Source of the DNA: Paludibacter sp. 221
Lineage (GTDB): Bacteria; Bacteroidota; Bacteroidia; Bacteroidales; Paludibacteraceae
Direction of reading: 5' to 3'
DNA length: 57,051 bases
Assembly: GCF_010501035.1 (NCBI RefSeq)
Contig: NZ_QVMH01000005.1
Coordinates: 1 to 57,051, forward strand
In this document: in pieces, positions 1 through 9,158 of the stretch
How the letters are laid out: every line of letters starts with the position of its first letter
How positions within the stretch are numbered: the stretch's first letter is position 1
Made by a program: the position numbers and the translations under genes
Notes under the pieces: model-generated
What the model saw: the letters and a program-made list of their open reading frames with translations, nothing else
The model's database searches: none
Told to the model about the DNA's origin: nothing

Positions 1-1678
1 CAATGGCAACAGCTTGGTCTATGTCGGGAATAATAAGAGAGGTATGCTCACGGTTGAGGGTAAGACCATCAGTACATTTTACGGTTACAATTCCTTCGGC
101 ATATTTCGTCAAATCAAAACGACCGCCCACAGGGATAGCATCAGTTAGAGTTATCTCACAATCGCCCGAAGTGTAGAGAGAAGCGTTATTCCATGTAGCA
201 TCCGATGTAACTTCGACGGGTAAGTCTGTAATGACTTTACCTCTATAGGCAATCCTTTCTTTTCCATTGGGGGTGTCGACAGTTATATCTGTACCAAATT
301 CGGGATCATCGTTAGTATTCAGGTTTAAATGCACATGCTCTGAACCTACTTCTACTTGGTCATACACTGTTTCTCCAATTTTAATAGAAGTGTCAGCAAA
401 AGTAAACTCAGAATCAGGTAGTATTATTCCATCGAAATTGATATAAGTTACAATGTGGTCATGGTACTTATCAAAAGTAAATGTTTCAATACCTACCCAC
501 TCATAGGTGTCAGATTCAGGGTTGTTTATATGCCGATGGGTTGCAAGACTTTCACTATCTATAACATTAGTAGATGTACGAGTACATATATACAATCTTT
601 CCTCAGAACCCCATTCTCCAGCATCAGTAAACTCAGTGGCAATAATATCTATATTACCCTCAATTCTTAATATCCCTCCAGTATTTGCACTATTAAACTT
701 TATACCTTTAGTCGTGTCAAATTTAACAGTCAATCCTCTCAAGTTCATTCCTACTGTTATATCTTCTAAAGAAATTACTTCTTCTTTAACATATTCCGCT
801 AATCCTAATAATTCATATTCAGTAGAATCTTCATTTTTACCAAGAATCTTAGTTTTCTCCCTTAATTCAATATTATTATCTTGGTTGAATTTTACACTTT
901 CTCCGCTTAATACCTCTATCTTTTTATAGTTGTATTCACAATCTACGTCTGTTGTTTCGTCACTCTCATAGGTAGTAGCATCAACAAAATTTGGATTTGA
1001 AGCAAAATTAAGAGCTGTAACTACCGAGCCTTCCGGCATAACCAATTCAGTTAATTGCCATTCTGTAACTCCGTCAATACAGAGAGCTATTCGTATATCT
1101 CCGAGTATTCCTCGAAGGGAAACGGCTGTTATTTCAGGATCAAATTCAAATGTATCATTATCAATAACCCCGTTTTCAAGATTAAGAATAGAGTTGTAAG
1201 TAGGGAAGATAGCAGGACGTGTCGATTTAGAAGTATCAAATCTTAAAGTCTTGCCCGATAAATCATCTCCTACTTTTATTTCAGATAAGTTGACGTAAAC
1301 AGGAGCTTCATAGATATCGGCTTTATCATCCAATACCTCTTTCAAAGCCTCGTTATCTTCCGGCTGTCCTTCTATATCGGCAAACGAGGTTGATGTCGGA
1401 GCCCCCCCTCCGGATTTAAAAGAACCAATAAAAGCTGATAATTCCTTTACTGTTTCGGCTGCCGAATTGAGAACAACTCCATCCACTTCTATTTGAGTGT
1501 AATGAACAGGAAGGCTGTTTATTTTGTGTTTTTCGGAAAAAACAACAACCATATTTCCTGAACACTTTGCTGAAAATTCGGCGGTGAATGTATCGTTTGT
1601 TACTTCTTTACCATTTTTTATCTCAATATAACCGATGGTATTGTTTTCGCCTTTGGATATTTTTAATTGAACTGGCAT
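1..1678 (-). CDS. Phage tail/virion-type protein, C-terminus beyond window
   Basis: Open leftward frame starting at ATG 1678 (MPVQLKISKGEN) and running off the window edge, so at least 559 residues. Composition is beta-rich with many Thr, Asp and Gly and no membrane segment, as in tail or baseplate appendage proteins. It contains a repeated module: a motif of the form VGxxLxGxTxxFDT(S/T)K occurs near residue 134 and again near residue 307. A Gly-rich hinge (SGGGAPTS) near residue 90 separates an N-terminal domain, perhaps for virion attachment, from the repeats. It is the first gene behind a late-type promoter at 1701-1736, which supports this start. No specific family is recognised; tail fibre or tail-tip protein is an inference from position and composition. 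Confidence 0.6.
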   Translation of the reverse strand, partial: MPVQLKISKGENNTIGYIEIKNGKEVTNDTFTAEFSAKCSGNMVVVFSEKHKINSLPVHYTQIEVDGVVLNSAAETVKELSAFIGSFKSGGGAPTSTSFADIEGQPEDNEALKEVLDDKADIYEAPVYVNLSEIKVGDDLSGKTLRFDTSKSTRPAIFPTYNSILNLENGVIDNDTFEFDPEITAVSLRGILGDIRIALCIDGVTEWQLTELVMPEGSVVTALNFASNPNFVDATTYESDETTDVDCEYNYKKIEVLSGESVKFNQDNNIELREKTKILGKNEDSTEYELLGLAEYVKEEVISLEDITVGMNLRGLTVKFDTTKGIKFNSANTGGILRIEGNIDIIATEFTDAGEWGSEERLYICTRTSTNVIDSESLATHRHINNPESDTYEWVGIETFTFDKYHDHIVTYINFDGIILPDSEFTFADTSIKIGETVYDQVEVGSEHVHLNLNTNDDPEFGTDITVDTPNGKERIAYRGKVITDLPVEVTSDATWNNASLYTSGDCEITLTDAIPVGGRFDLTKYAEGIVTVKCTDGLTLNREHTSLIIPDIDQAVAI

Positions 1679-1700
1679 AATAAATAGATTTATTTTTTGT

Positions 1701-1736
1701 CAAATTTATTTTAAAACATTTTCGGGTAAAAGGACA
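1701..1736 (-). promoter_or_regulatory. Phage late-type promoter
   Basis: On the minus strand TGTCCTTTTA (1736-1727), 18 nt, then TAAATTTG (1708-1701), a perfect match to the Bacteroidota -7 box TAnnTTTG. The start codon of the tail-type gene follows 22 nt later. The element overlaps the 3' end of the SufE-like gene. It matches three other sites in this prophage. Confidence 0.65.
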
Positions 1737-2122
1737 ATTATCCGATGAATGATTTCCAGTAGCCCGGCTTGCCGTAATGGTGTCAGGTTGTTGATCAGAT
1801 CGGACTTGATATGAAAATCGATTTCAGCGAGGCACTCATTTATCGGTAATCCATCGAAAATAGCTATTACACAATAGATCATTCCCCGCATTACTGAGGC
1901 ATTGCTCCAACCATTGACATGAAGAATACCATCAACAATTTTAGCTTTAAAATAGCTTCGGCTCTGGCAGTTCCGGATGGGATGCTGCAGCAGCTCCGGC
2001 GGACACACAAGTCCGAGCTTATCGCTAAGTTCAATCATATAATTGAACCGGTTCTGCCAGGTGTCGAGCTCGTCCATCTCCCGGATGAAGGAATCTTGGT
2101 TTTCACGTAGTTTAGTTTTCAT
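1706..2122 (-). CDS. SufE-like protein, phage-borne
   Basis: A 138-residue protein (start MKTKLRENQD at 2122) resembling SufE/CsdE over its whole length. SufE accepts persulfide sulfur from the cysteine desulfurase SufS and passes it to the Fe-S scaffold. Visible family features: W22 and the NRFNYMIEL helix, the active-site loop NCQSRSY with Cys52 where SufE has GCQSQVW, the GWSNASVMRGM segment matching the GDSDAAIVKGL region, and the C-terminal LTPLRQAGL matching LTPSRSQGL. The start is chosen at 2122 rather than at an in-frame ATG at 2173, because the longer form would sit deep inside the upstream gene; at 2122 the overlap is 11 nt, suggesting coupling. A cargo or host-modulating gene in the middle of structural genes is odd. 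Homology is confident; function in the phage is unknown. Confidence 0.8.
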   Translation of the reverse strand: MKTKLRENQDSFIREMDELDTWQNRFNYMIELSDKLGLVCPPELLQHPIRNCQSRSYFKAKIVDGILHVNGWSNASVMRGMIYCVIAIFDGLPINECLAEIDFHIKSDLINNLTPLRQAGLLEIIHRIIVLLPENVLK

Positions 2123-2672
2123 GGAATATTGTATTTGCGTTTTTAAACATGGCAACCCAACCGGCACACCCATGAAATTTAACCGGATCTACTACACGGA
2201 TTTCTACCGGATCGGAAATAAGTTCGGAGTTAGCACAAAAATCGAGAGCATCCTGCTCGCTCTGCATGGTGATGATGATTTTTTCTAACAGAGCAAGGCA
2301 CTGGTTCATCAGGATGATTTCATTCAGGTTGTCGTTATTATTATTTGAAAAATTGTAAGCTACAGTAATAGCCAGATGTTGCTTCACTCCTTTCAGAGTG
2401 TCATAGTTGACGCTTAAAGCACCATATTCTACAAAAAGAATAAATTTGTTTGCGTTTTTTATTCTTTCAGATATGTAATTCTCATTGATGGATACCACAA
2501 AAGTGTCGAACTCCTGAATTACATTGGTGTCGGGTGTACCGAGCAATTCGGCTTTAATTTCTTCATAGCCGGTTTTAATACTTTCCCTGGGTTGGATAAA
2601 CATCCGACGAAGCACCTCTTTTGGGACAAACTTTACGAAATATTTATATAAAGAAATGATTAAATCGTTCAT
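2112..2672 (-). CDS. Unknown phage protein, connector/tail-terminator position
   Basis: 186 residues, mixed alpha/beta, no signal peptide or membrane segment. No family recognised. It lies in a tightly packed run (4-nt overlap with the gene before, 11-nt overlap with the SufE-like gene) downstream of the portal, where neck, tail-completion and tail-terminator proteins are usually encoded; a protein of this size with a central beta region (EFDTFVVSINEN, KQHLAITVAYNF) would fit a tail terminator, but this is inference only. Confidence 0.55.
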   Translation of the reverse strand: MNDLIISLYKYFVKFVPKEVLRRMFIQPRESIKTGYEEIKAELLGTPDTNVIQEFDTFVVSINENYISERIKNANKFILFVEYGALSVNYDTLKGVKQHLAITVAYNFSNNNNDNLNEIILMNQCLALLEKIIITMQSEQDALDFCANSELISDPVEIRVVDPVKFHGCAGWVAMFKNANTIFHEN

Positions 2673-3568
2673 GATAATTTTTCGATGGTTGATATCGAGA
2701 TTCCTGTCTGATTTGCTATTTCAGCTATTTTTACGCCGTCGGCAAGTGCCTTGCTTATGGTGTCTTTTAGTGATTGTATCTGAGCATCAAAGTAATCGTT
2801 CAAAGGCATATTATCCATACTTCCGTATCCCTGCTTTGTCAGGTGCAGTGCGGTGGCATTCATACCCAAGCCTATTTTATCCTCGCTTTTTTCTTTACCA
2901 CCTGAAAAAAGCAGGCTGTAAACCGGATGTTCCGTGTAAAACCTGATTATCCCGGTGAACCAATAGAATATAAGCAGTTTTTTTACGGGTTCTATCATAC
3001 GCATCTGTTCTATCTGGCCCGATACAAGGTTTTTCTGATGTTCGGGATGCGAAGGGTAAAGGATGGCACATAATTGATTGAGGCATTCTTCTCTGGACGA
3101 CGGGTCCTCCAATTTATTTATAGCTGTATACAAGTCGAACGCATCAATAAATTCTTTTGCTACGATATCTGTTTTAACCGTAATGTCCATATTGAAGATC
3201 TTTCCGGCGTATTTCTTTTTGCCTATCTTGAGCAATGGCATCGGATTGCGCCTGAAGTTAAAATGAGGCACTATCCGTTTGACAGTTTCATTGTCCACTT
3301 GCTCGATGGTAAAGGCAAAGGTGAGCTGCTCAGATAAACGTATCAGGTTGAAGTTGATATTCTCCCGGACGGATTCGTCTTTAATACTTTTGTCAGGCTT
3401 ATACCGGATAATGGCAAAAAGCATTTCAAGCCTTGCCCATCCCGGATCCATCTCCATGGACAGCACCCGGTGCAATAAGCCGATACAGATCAGCACTTGT
3501 TTGGGTGTCAGTTCGTCCCAGTACTCCGGTAGGTTTATTGAGCCTTTGTTTAACGGAATTGTTTTCAT
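2669..3568 (-). CDS. Unknown phage protein with C-terminal HTH-like end
   Basis: 299 residues, largely helical. The N-terminal part (LPEYWDELTPKQVL) is followed by a long helical body; the last ~30 residues (DGVKIAEIANQTGISIST) look like a helix-turn-helix. No known family is recognised. Overlaps both neighbours by 4 nt (ATGA type), so it belongs to the portal-to-tail transcription unit. Possible roles are assembly chaperone or connector component; not decidable from sequence. Confidence 0.5.
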   Translation of the reverse strand: MKTIPLNKGSINLPEYWDELTPKQVLICIGLLHRVLSMEMDPGWARLEMLFAIIRYKPDKSIKDESVRENINFNLIRLSEQLTFAFTIEQVDNETVKRIVPHFNFRRNPMPLLKIGKKKYAGKIFNMDITVKTDIVAKEFIDAFDLYTAINKLEDPSSREECLNQLCAILYPSHPEHQKNLVSGQIEQMRMIEPVKKLLIFYWFTGIIRFYTEHPVYSLLFSGGKEKSEDKIGLGMNATALHLTKQGYGSMDNMPLNDYFDAQIQSLKDTISKALADGVKIAEIANQTGISISTIEKLS

Positions 3569-4494
3569 GAATAGTAAAATTTATCATCCTCGGTAATGTT
3601 GTTTCTTCCCAGTGCCGGTTTATCGGCTGCCGTTTTATTTTGTTCTGCGATGGCTTCCTTTTTTATCTCCAGGTCGACCGCTTTCCAGTACGTTTCGGCT
3701 TTCTGCAGAAATTTTCCGGCCACATGTTCCCGGATATCTTTATCTGCTTGCGCCTTGTGGTTTTTACCCATTTCGTTATCAATATCCCGCCGGATGGGAG
3801 ATGGCAGGCAGGAGTAAGCAAGGCGTTGACAGGCAAAGCCCATAACCTGATAACATACAGCCCGTGTGATGGCATCTGTTTTAACAGGTTCTTTAAACCG
3901 TGACTTTACAAAATCGAGCCATACCTCCCTGATGATCCATCCTGCATAAATCATGAAGTATTCGCCTCCGGTAGTTTCCACACCCACCCATTTGTTGAAG
4001 TCAGTCAGATTGACCGGTAACTCATCATTTTCTTTTTTCTGGTCACTATTCTTCCATTCCGGAAAATCATAGAGATGATCGTTCAGGTACTGAATTAACT
4101 GGTTCATCCAGAACCACGCTGTAGTGATCAGGTTATCATTCAGCATATCGGTCTGATACTTGAAAGCGGTTGTTTCATCCTCGTTTTTTTTCGTTGTGAT
4201 ACCGTCATTGCTTATCCGGAGCATCAGGTATACTTCATGCTCATAAATAGTAAAATGAAGCATGGCCCGTTGGAGGTAATCGATAGCTGTTTTGTCATGT
4301 TCCTGAATGTTTCCGGCTTCGAACTTATCTATGAGCCTGTTATACAATGCTTGGGATATTGTTTTCGGAATCTGCACTGCAACCTTATACAAGCTGCTTT
4401 CTATATTGAAATATTCCAGAGAGAGATTGTTGCCTGATATTTTGGGCTTCATCTCACTGGCAAAGTTTTCCGGATTGAATGGTACTTTAATCAT
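3565..4494 (-). CDS. Phage structural protein, DUF6712-like
   Basis: 309 residues, mainly helical, directly after the portal gene with a 4-nt overlap. Its size, Trp/Tyr-rich helical core (TTAWFWMNQLIQYLNDHLYD) and position recall the DUF6712 family common in Bacteroidota phages; this assignment is from memory of the family and moderate. Position after the portal suggests a head-tail connector or head-completion role. The C-terminus is charged and probably disordered. Confidence 0.5.
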   Translation of the reverse strand: MIKVPFNPENFASEMKPKISGNNLSLEYFNIESSLYKVAVQIPKTISQALYNRLIDKFEAGNIQEHDKTAIDYLQRAMLHFTIYEHEVYLMLRISNDGITTKKNEDETTAFKYQTDMLNDNLITTAWFWMNQLIQYLNDHLYDFPEWKNSDQKKENDELPVNLTDFNKWVGVETTGGEYFMIYAGWIIREVWLDFVKSRFKEPVKTDAITRAVCYQVMGFACQRLAYSCLPSPIRRDIDNEMGKNHKAQADKDIREHVAGKFLQKAETYWKAVDLEIKKEAIAEQNKTAADKPALGRNNITEDDKFYYS

Positions 4495-6041
4495 TGTTCC
4501 TGCGTTTTTTCGATGTTCGTCTGGTTGTCAGCTGTAGCTGTTTGTTGTGGACGCTGGCTTGGTGGTGTATCCTGCAGCTTGGCCGGAATGTCGATCCAGA
4601 ATCCAAATTTGATTTTCTTCTTTTTCGTTTCCGGAAAATTAAGATGCAACGCCCTGTTCAGGTCTTTCATTACAAAATACTCATCCCATACGAGTGAAGC
4701 TACATATATCAGATAATTGTAATACACTTCAGAGCCTGAATTGCTGATGGAGCCGTCCTTGTCTACTCCGGAGATGGAAGGAGGTACACCTTTGCCGGCA
4801 AGGGTAACCTGATCGGCCCGTTTGTCGTAACTAATCACCGTATCAAAAAACTCTTTGAACTTGCCGGGGAACTCTTTGAACTCCCAACCTTCTTCGCCCC
4901 ATTTGGTAGAAGCCCATAGTTTGCCCTGGTTTTTTCCTTCGCCGGACATGAGTGATGTAATCATTCGCAGCTCGTTGGCAATCACTTCGTCAATCATCGT
5001 TTCGTAGAAAGGAATTGGAGCTCCCTTTTCGTTTACGAGCTTCACGCCTTTGTATTCGGTCTGTACCGGAGCTTCTCCTTCCAGGTTTTGAGCACATATC
5101 CGTTGAAGTATATCTATTTGGGCATTGTACCACGTACCGGGTATGATAACATGAATATGAGCATTGAGGGCATTTTTTAGATACGAATTGAGGTATTTAG
5201 GCGAAAGGTTGGAGGCCTTTATCCACTCCAGTAGCCCCTCGAACCAGTCGTTGAACGCATATATCCATTTGGTAAATGTTTTATCGCTTTCGAACGATAC
5301 GGCGGTATTGTACCTGAAAGGATCGGCCGGAGTAAATCGGTGGTATACCTGGTAATCGTATTTATTCGGATTTAGCCAGTCGGCAATAATCACATATTTG
5401 CAATCAGCATTTTTTATCCGTTTGCTTATTCCTTTTTCCCTGGTAGCGAGGCGGGCTTCATCGGCACCCACATAGCTCAATGCACGTACTTTGTGCGATC
5501 CCTGAAAATTTAAGGCTGACCGGCGTGAAGTATTGAAATGCCAGCGCGAACAGCATGTATTGACATAGTAAAAATCGACAATCCGGTTTTTGAGATAATC
5601 CCATACGTTTTCGACTCCCTGTTCCTCCCAAGTGTCGAGCCACTCATCCACAGCCGGCATATCTACAGGAATCCTGACACGGCGTTGGTTTTCACCTTCT
5701 CCACTGATGACTTCCTGGTATAAGCGTGGCCCTTTGCCGAACAGGAACTTCACCTGTTTTTTGATAACTTCAGGTAGCAGCTTGTTTTGTGAAGTTATGG
5801 AGAACACCTCTTGCGGATACAGGTTGTGCCGGTTACCCCACACCGGAACTGTGAAGTCGGCAATGGTCATAGTCATATTGTCGGACAAGTACCGGGAATA
5901 TAAATTTTGATATTCTTTCTGTTGGATGCTTTCACGTTCGGCAAATCCCTGTACCTCAAATGTGAATACACCGCCGTTAGGAATGGGAGCAAAACCACGT
6001 CCGTCTTTAATCTCAATGTTTGTTTGATTATTCTGTATCAT
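4491..6041 (-). CDS. Portal protein
   Basis: 516 residues. Portal proteins form the dodecameric DNA channel at one capsid vertex. Evidence: length typical of portals; position after the terminase; an N-terminal segment ending in LPEVIKKQVKFLFGKGPRLY, as in portals where a helix precedes a KxFGKGP-type stretch; a central wing region; a Gly-rich stretch (LMSGEGKNQGKLWAS) and a long helix before it (MIDEVIANELRMITS); and a Pro/Gln/Thr-rich disordered tail. Overlaps the preceding small gene by 14 nt and the next by 4 nt. The family call is by overall architecture, not a unique motif. Confidence 0.7.
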   Translation of the reverse strand: MIQNNQTNIEIKDGRGFAPIPNGGVFTFEVQGFAERESIQQKEYQNLYSRYLSDNMTMTIADFTVPVWGNRHNLYPQEVFSITSQNKLLPEVIKKQVKFLFGKGPRLYQEVISGEGENQRRVRIPVDMPAVDEWLDTWEEQGVENVWDYLKNRIVDFYYVNTCCSRWHFNTSRRSALNFQGSHKVRALSYVGADEARLATREKGISKRIKNADCKYVIIADWLNPNKYDYQVYHRFTPADPFRYNTAVSFESDKTFTKWIYAFNDWFEGLLEWIKASNLSPKYLNSYLKNALNAHIHVIIPGTWYNAQIDILQRICAQNLEGEAPVQTEYKGVKLVNEKGAPIPFYETMIDEVIANELRMITSLMSGEGKNQGKLWASTKWGEEGWEFKEFPGKFKEFFDTVISYDKRADQVTLAGKGVPPSISGVDKDGSISNSGSEVYYNYLIYVASLVWDEYFVMKDLNRALHLNFPETKKKKIKFGFWIDIPAKLQDTPPSQRPQQTATADNQTNIEKTQEQ

Positions 6042-6351
6042 GGAACCAGTCTATTTTTAGCATTTCGTAGTCAGGAGGAAAAGCGATGTATCTCATCAGT
6101 CGTTTGAAGCACATTTTAGCTTCGTTGGTGTCAAGATCCTCGTAAGTAAAATAAAGATCTCCATCCAACCGGAATGTATCTTGCCTGAGTGCCGGGCGAA
6201 CACGGCATCGGTCATGCTTTACCATCCGGCCAATGTCGTTCGTTTTCTCATTGCACGTCAGGTGCATCAGGGTGAAATATGCTCCCGGAATGAATTTAAG
6301 ATTCCTGGCTCGCTGTATGGCTTCGGTCCCTGTTATCGTTTTTTGGTTCAT
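6028..6351 (-). CDS. Unknown phage protein between terminase and portal
   Basis: 107 residues, basic and compact (FIPGAYFTLMHLTCNEKT, GRMVKHDRCRVRPAL). It overlaps the portal start by 14 nt and the small upstream gene by 56 nt. No family recognised. Being co-translated with the portal suggests a virion or packaging accessory. Confidence 0.6.
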   Translation of the reverse strand: MNQKTITGTEAIQRARNLKFIPGAYFTLMHLTCNEKTNDIGRMVKHDRCRVRPALRQDTFRLDGDLYFTYEDLDTNEAKMCFKRLMRYIAFPPDYEMLKIDWFHDTE

Positions 6352-6475
6352 TGTCTTTTTTTCTTCTTAATCTTCTGAATGCTTTTCCATCCAATGGCTG
6401 CAATCCCTGCCTTACACGCAATGTGTTGATATAAAATAATTGGTCATTCAAGTCGGTTTTTTCCTGATTTTTCAT
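6296..6475 (-). CDS. Small basic phage protein, 59 aa
   Basis: 59-residue frame from ATG 6475 to TAA 6296 (MKNQEKTDLNDQLFYINT...), very rich in Arg/Lys in its middle (GKAFRRLRRKK). It overlaps the next gene in another frame. Support: it is the first start codon (29 nt away) behind the late-type promoter at 6505-6540, and the first 40 residues look protein-like. Weak point: shortness and lack of a recognised family. Confidence 0.5.
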   Translation of the reverse strand: MKNQEKTDLNDQLFYINTLRVRQGLQPLDGKAFRRLRRKKDNEPKNDNRDRSHTASQES

Positions 6476-6504
6476 TGCTTTGTGTCGTTTTATGGTTTAT
6501 AATA

Positions 6505-6540
6505 CAAAAAAAGTATTTCAATTTTTTAATCTAAAGGACA
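6505..6540 (-). promoter_or_regulatory. Phage late-type promoter for portal cassette
   Basis: Minus strand TGTCCTTTAG (6540-6531), 18 nt, then TTTTTTTG (6512-6505), which differs from TAnnTTTG at one specified base. The start codon at 6475 lies 29 nt beyond. It sits in the gap after the large terminase gene and restarts transcription for the portal cassette. Confidence 0.5.
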
Positions 6541-6542
6541 TT

Positions 6543-8249
6543 CTAAGAAGAATATGTTCCTGCCCCTTTCGGCATTTCACTACCGAGATCGGTATCCGGA
6601 AGATATTTGGAATACAATCCCCAAAGCAGATACATGAACGCTGATGAGAGTTGTGTGGAATTGTATGCCTGTTCCTCGAATGGTAGGCGTTCGCTGGTTT
6701 TATCTAAAATGATACGGCCTTCGTGCCGTTTCAGTGGGCTGTGATTGATGGAGGATACCAGAGCTTCACACTCATTTTTATCAATAAGTATCTTATCAAT
6801 ACGCTTATCCCTGCCTCTAAACAGGATGTTTAACAGGCGGTAATGTTGTGAATAGTAGATTGTCTTTTGCTTTGGTGATAGCAAATGCACAGTCCATCCG
6901 AGTGCTTGCAGCTCCTGCTTTATAAGTTTAGCATCGGTATCGTTTATCCCGTGTTCCTTATAATCAGGATAGTATTTTTTCCATTCAGGATCCTTCTGGT
7001 TAGCGGCACGGTCGTAGTAAAGGTAAAGCACTTTCTTTCCACCGGAGAAGAAATCGTCTATCTTTTTGGCGAATTCTGCATGTTGGTCAGGATGCCATAC
7101 CCAAATGTTTTTGAGTACCCGGAGTTCTTTTTTATTGCTGTTTTGTTGAGCGAATATCATAGAGGAGAATGGTCCGGGGTCATAACCGGCAACTAAAGGT
7201 TTGCTCTTATCGTAATAACGCAGATGCTTGCACGAATCCTCAATCGTATCGCCGGCAGATAAACGGTCGATGTACCGGTATTCGTATCCGTCATCGAACA
7301 GGTGTTGTTTACCGAACTTACCGAAAAACATATCTTTCACCTTGAGCTTCCGGATGGCAAATATAGAGGTGTATAACAAATCCTTATCTTTTGTAGATTT
7401 TATTTGGTTTTCGATATAATCTACTCCTAAAATTTTTAAGTTGGAAAATGAGGAAGCCCTAATATATAATAATTGTTTCCTTTTTAACTCATTTAATTCT
7501 TTGGTCCATCTATTGATAAATCGCTCTAACCTCTTAATCTTATTAAAATCTAATGTTTTGCGGGCAATTTCAAGTTCATATAAGCGAAAGTCTATTTCAT
7601 AAGCAATTTCGATAATCAAGTCTATTATTTCCCTGTTCATTTCTTTTTCCAAATCAATGAACCAATCTTCATCTGTTTCGAAATTGGGAGTAGATGTGAA
7701 TCCGGACCAACCCATAAAATAAGGTGAATGTCCGAATTTGGAACGATCGGCACGTAATGTAGGCATGAATCGTTCCATCATAAATTCTTTTTTTATTTTT
7801 AATAATTCATCAAAAAATCCATGAGGTGTGCTAATACCCAGAACAGATTCAGGCCTGTCTGCAGATACAAATTTTATAACAGATCCATTATGAAAAGAAA
7901 ATGAATGTTTCCAATCAAAAATAGGTGTAGTGCATTTCTTAAAATGCCTGGGAGGCTCTTTTCCTACTTCAAAATAAATACCTCTTTCATAATGTTCATT
8001 AAAATACTCCATGACTCCGGGAAGTATATTGCTAAAAATGTCCCGGTAGGTTGCAGCTCCTAATGTTAATAGTGCTCCTGGCATTGAATTTTGAACCCTG
8101 TCAATACGAGCTGCTTTTATATGAGTCGTTTTTCCAGATCCACGACCCAGTTCGGCTATTAAAGTATTAGTATCTGCTAATTTTATTTTTGTTTGGAGTG
8201 CTGATAGATAAGACTTTTCAAAGATTTTATCAAGTTCAAATTTCTTCAT
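6543..8249 (-). CDS. Terminase large subunit
   Basis: 568 residues. The packaging motor: an N-terminal ATPase that pumps DNA into the prohead and a C-terminal RNase H-like nuclease that cuts the concatemer. Visible: Walker A ELGRGSGKTT (about residues 33-42), Walker B-like GFFDELLK (about 145-150), then a nuclease domain with AGYDPGP (about 350) and LYYDRAANQ (about 410), each carrying a likely metal-binding Asp. Overlaps the small subunit gene by 14 nt. A Lys/Arg/Glu-rich helical insertion (about 210-270) separates the two domains. Length is normal for the family. Confidence 0.88.
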   Translation of the reverse strand: MKKFELDKIFEKSYLSALQTKIKLADTNTLIAELGRGSGKTTHIKAARIDRVQNSMPGALLTLGAATYRDIFSNILPGVMEYFNEHYERGIYFEVGKEPPRHFKKCTTPIFDWKHSFSFHNGSVIKFVSADRPESVLGISTPHGFFDELLKIKKEFMMERFMPTLRADRSKFGHSPYFMGWSGFTSTPNFETDEDWFIDLEKEMNREIIDLIIEIAYEIDFRLYELEIARKTLDFNKIKRLERFINRWTKELNELKRKQLLYIRASSFSNLKILGVDYIENQIKSTKDKDLLYTSIFAIRKLKVKDMFFGKFGKQHLFDDGYEYRYIDRLSAGDTIEDSCKHLRYYDKSKPLVAGYDPGPFSSMIFAQQNSNKKELRVLKNIWVWHPDQHAEFAKKIDDFFSGGKKVLYLYYDRAANQKDPEWKKYYPDYKEHGINDTDAKLIKQELQALGWTVHLLSPKQKTIYYSQHYRLLNILFRGRDKRIDKILIDKNECEALVSSINHSPLKRHEGRIILDKTSERLPFEEQAYNSTQLSSAFMYLLWGLYSKYLPDTDLGSEMPKGAGTYSS

Positions 8250-8853
8250 AATTAGTATCCTGAATATTTAACTCGCTATCTACTTCTTCAAATAATCTTC
8301 TATTTTCTGTATCAGAAAACCCTTGTTTTATAATAATTTCACGAGCTCGTTTTCGTGCCTCCAGTAATCCTCTTCTTTTTACTCCCATACGTTCAAGTTC
8401 GATATCCGGTGAAACTATCTGAGGTTTGAATCTGATACGTTCCGGATCGATGGCGTTGGCCGATGCTTTAATACGATATTCGCAGGATCTTTGCAGGCAA
8501 GTACGGGCCTCTCTGAAATTATGTGCTATTATATTCACTTCGAACATCTTCATGAACATATCAGCATAATACAGCAGCCATGCCTCAGATGTAACAGTAC
8601 AGTCTGAATTGAGGTAGTTTATAGCATCGTATATCCGGCTTTTACAGGTATGAATGGATAGTTCCGGATAGCTTTGTTGTAATTTTTTTGCACATTCGGT
8701 TATAGAATGGTTGGTGCGATGCAGATTAGATGCTTCGTTGAGCTGCAGAATATAATCGGCCAACTTGGGAGGAATACCAAGCGGTTCGGCTTCACGGCTT
8801 TCGAGGAAACGTTCGACGATTTCAGGTGATAATTTCTGCAAGTGCTCGATCAT
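8236..8853 (-). CDS. Terminase small subunit (probable)
   Basis: 205 residues. Position immediately before the large subunit with a 14-nt overlap is the main evidence. An N-terminal helical part (SITECAKKLQQSYPELSIHT...) can form a helix-turn-helix for recognition of the packaging site, followed by an oligomerisation-type helical centre and a basic tail (KRRGLLEARKRAREIIIK). No signature motif, so the call rests on context and architecture. Confidence 0.65.
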   Translation of the reverse strand: MIEHLQKLSPEIVERFLESREAEPLGIPPKLADYILQLNEASNLHRTNHSITECAKKLQQSYPELSIHTCKSRIYDAINYLNSDCTVTSEAWLLYYADMFMKMFEVNIIAHNFREARTCLQRSCEYRIKASANAIDPERIRFKPQIVSPDIELERMGVKRRGLLEARKRAREIIIKQGFSDTENRRLFEEVDSELNIQDTNYEEI

Positions 8854-9158
8854 AACAATCCGAAGTTTTCGTGTATTTTGTCGTTGATGTTATTTTTTGA
8901 TTTACGTTCGTCAAGTAAGGTGTTTGCTATAGTATCATGGCCTTTGGTCGCTTTATCGAATAGATCTTTGTCCAGGTTATAGGCTCCGGTCCTGAGTCCT
9001 TTCCGGTATGCTTTATATACATCACTTCCTTTGGTAGCAAAATCAATTCGGAACTGCTGCTCGTCCTCCGGCTGAGTCAGGTCGATTATTTTCTCAACCG
9101 AATATCCCAGTACCCCGAATGATTTTACATTGTCCAGGAATGATTCACTGTAATTCAT
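8850..9158 (-). CDS. Unknown small phage protein before terminase
   Basis: 102 residues, charged, helical, no recognised family (motifs such as KGSDVYKAYRKGLRTGAYNL). Overlaps the methyltransferase by 14 nt and the small terminase by 4 nt, so it is translated together with the packaging genes. A packaging accessory is a reasonable guess only. Confidence 0.6.
   Translation of the reverse strand: MNYSESFLDNVKSFGVLGYSVEKIIDLTQPEDEQQFRIDFATKGSDVYKAYRKGLRTGAYNLDKDLFDKATKGHDTIANTLLDERKSKNNINDKIHENFGLL

Noticed and set aside
1706-2173. Longer SufE-like form from ATG 2173
   Set aside because: Would overlap the upstream gene by 62 nt; the family match begins after the ATG at 2122.
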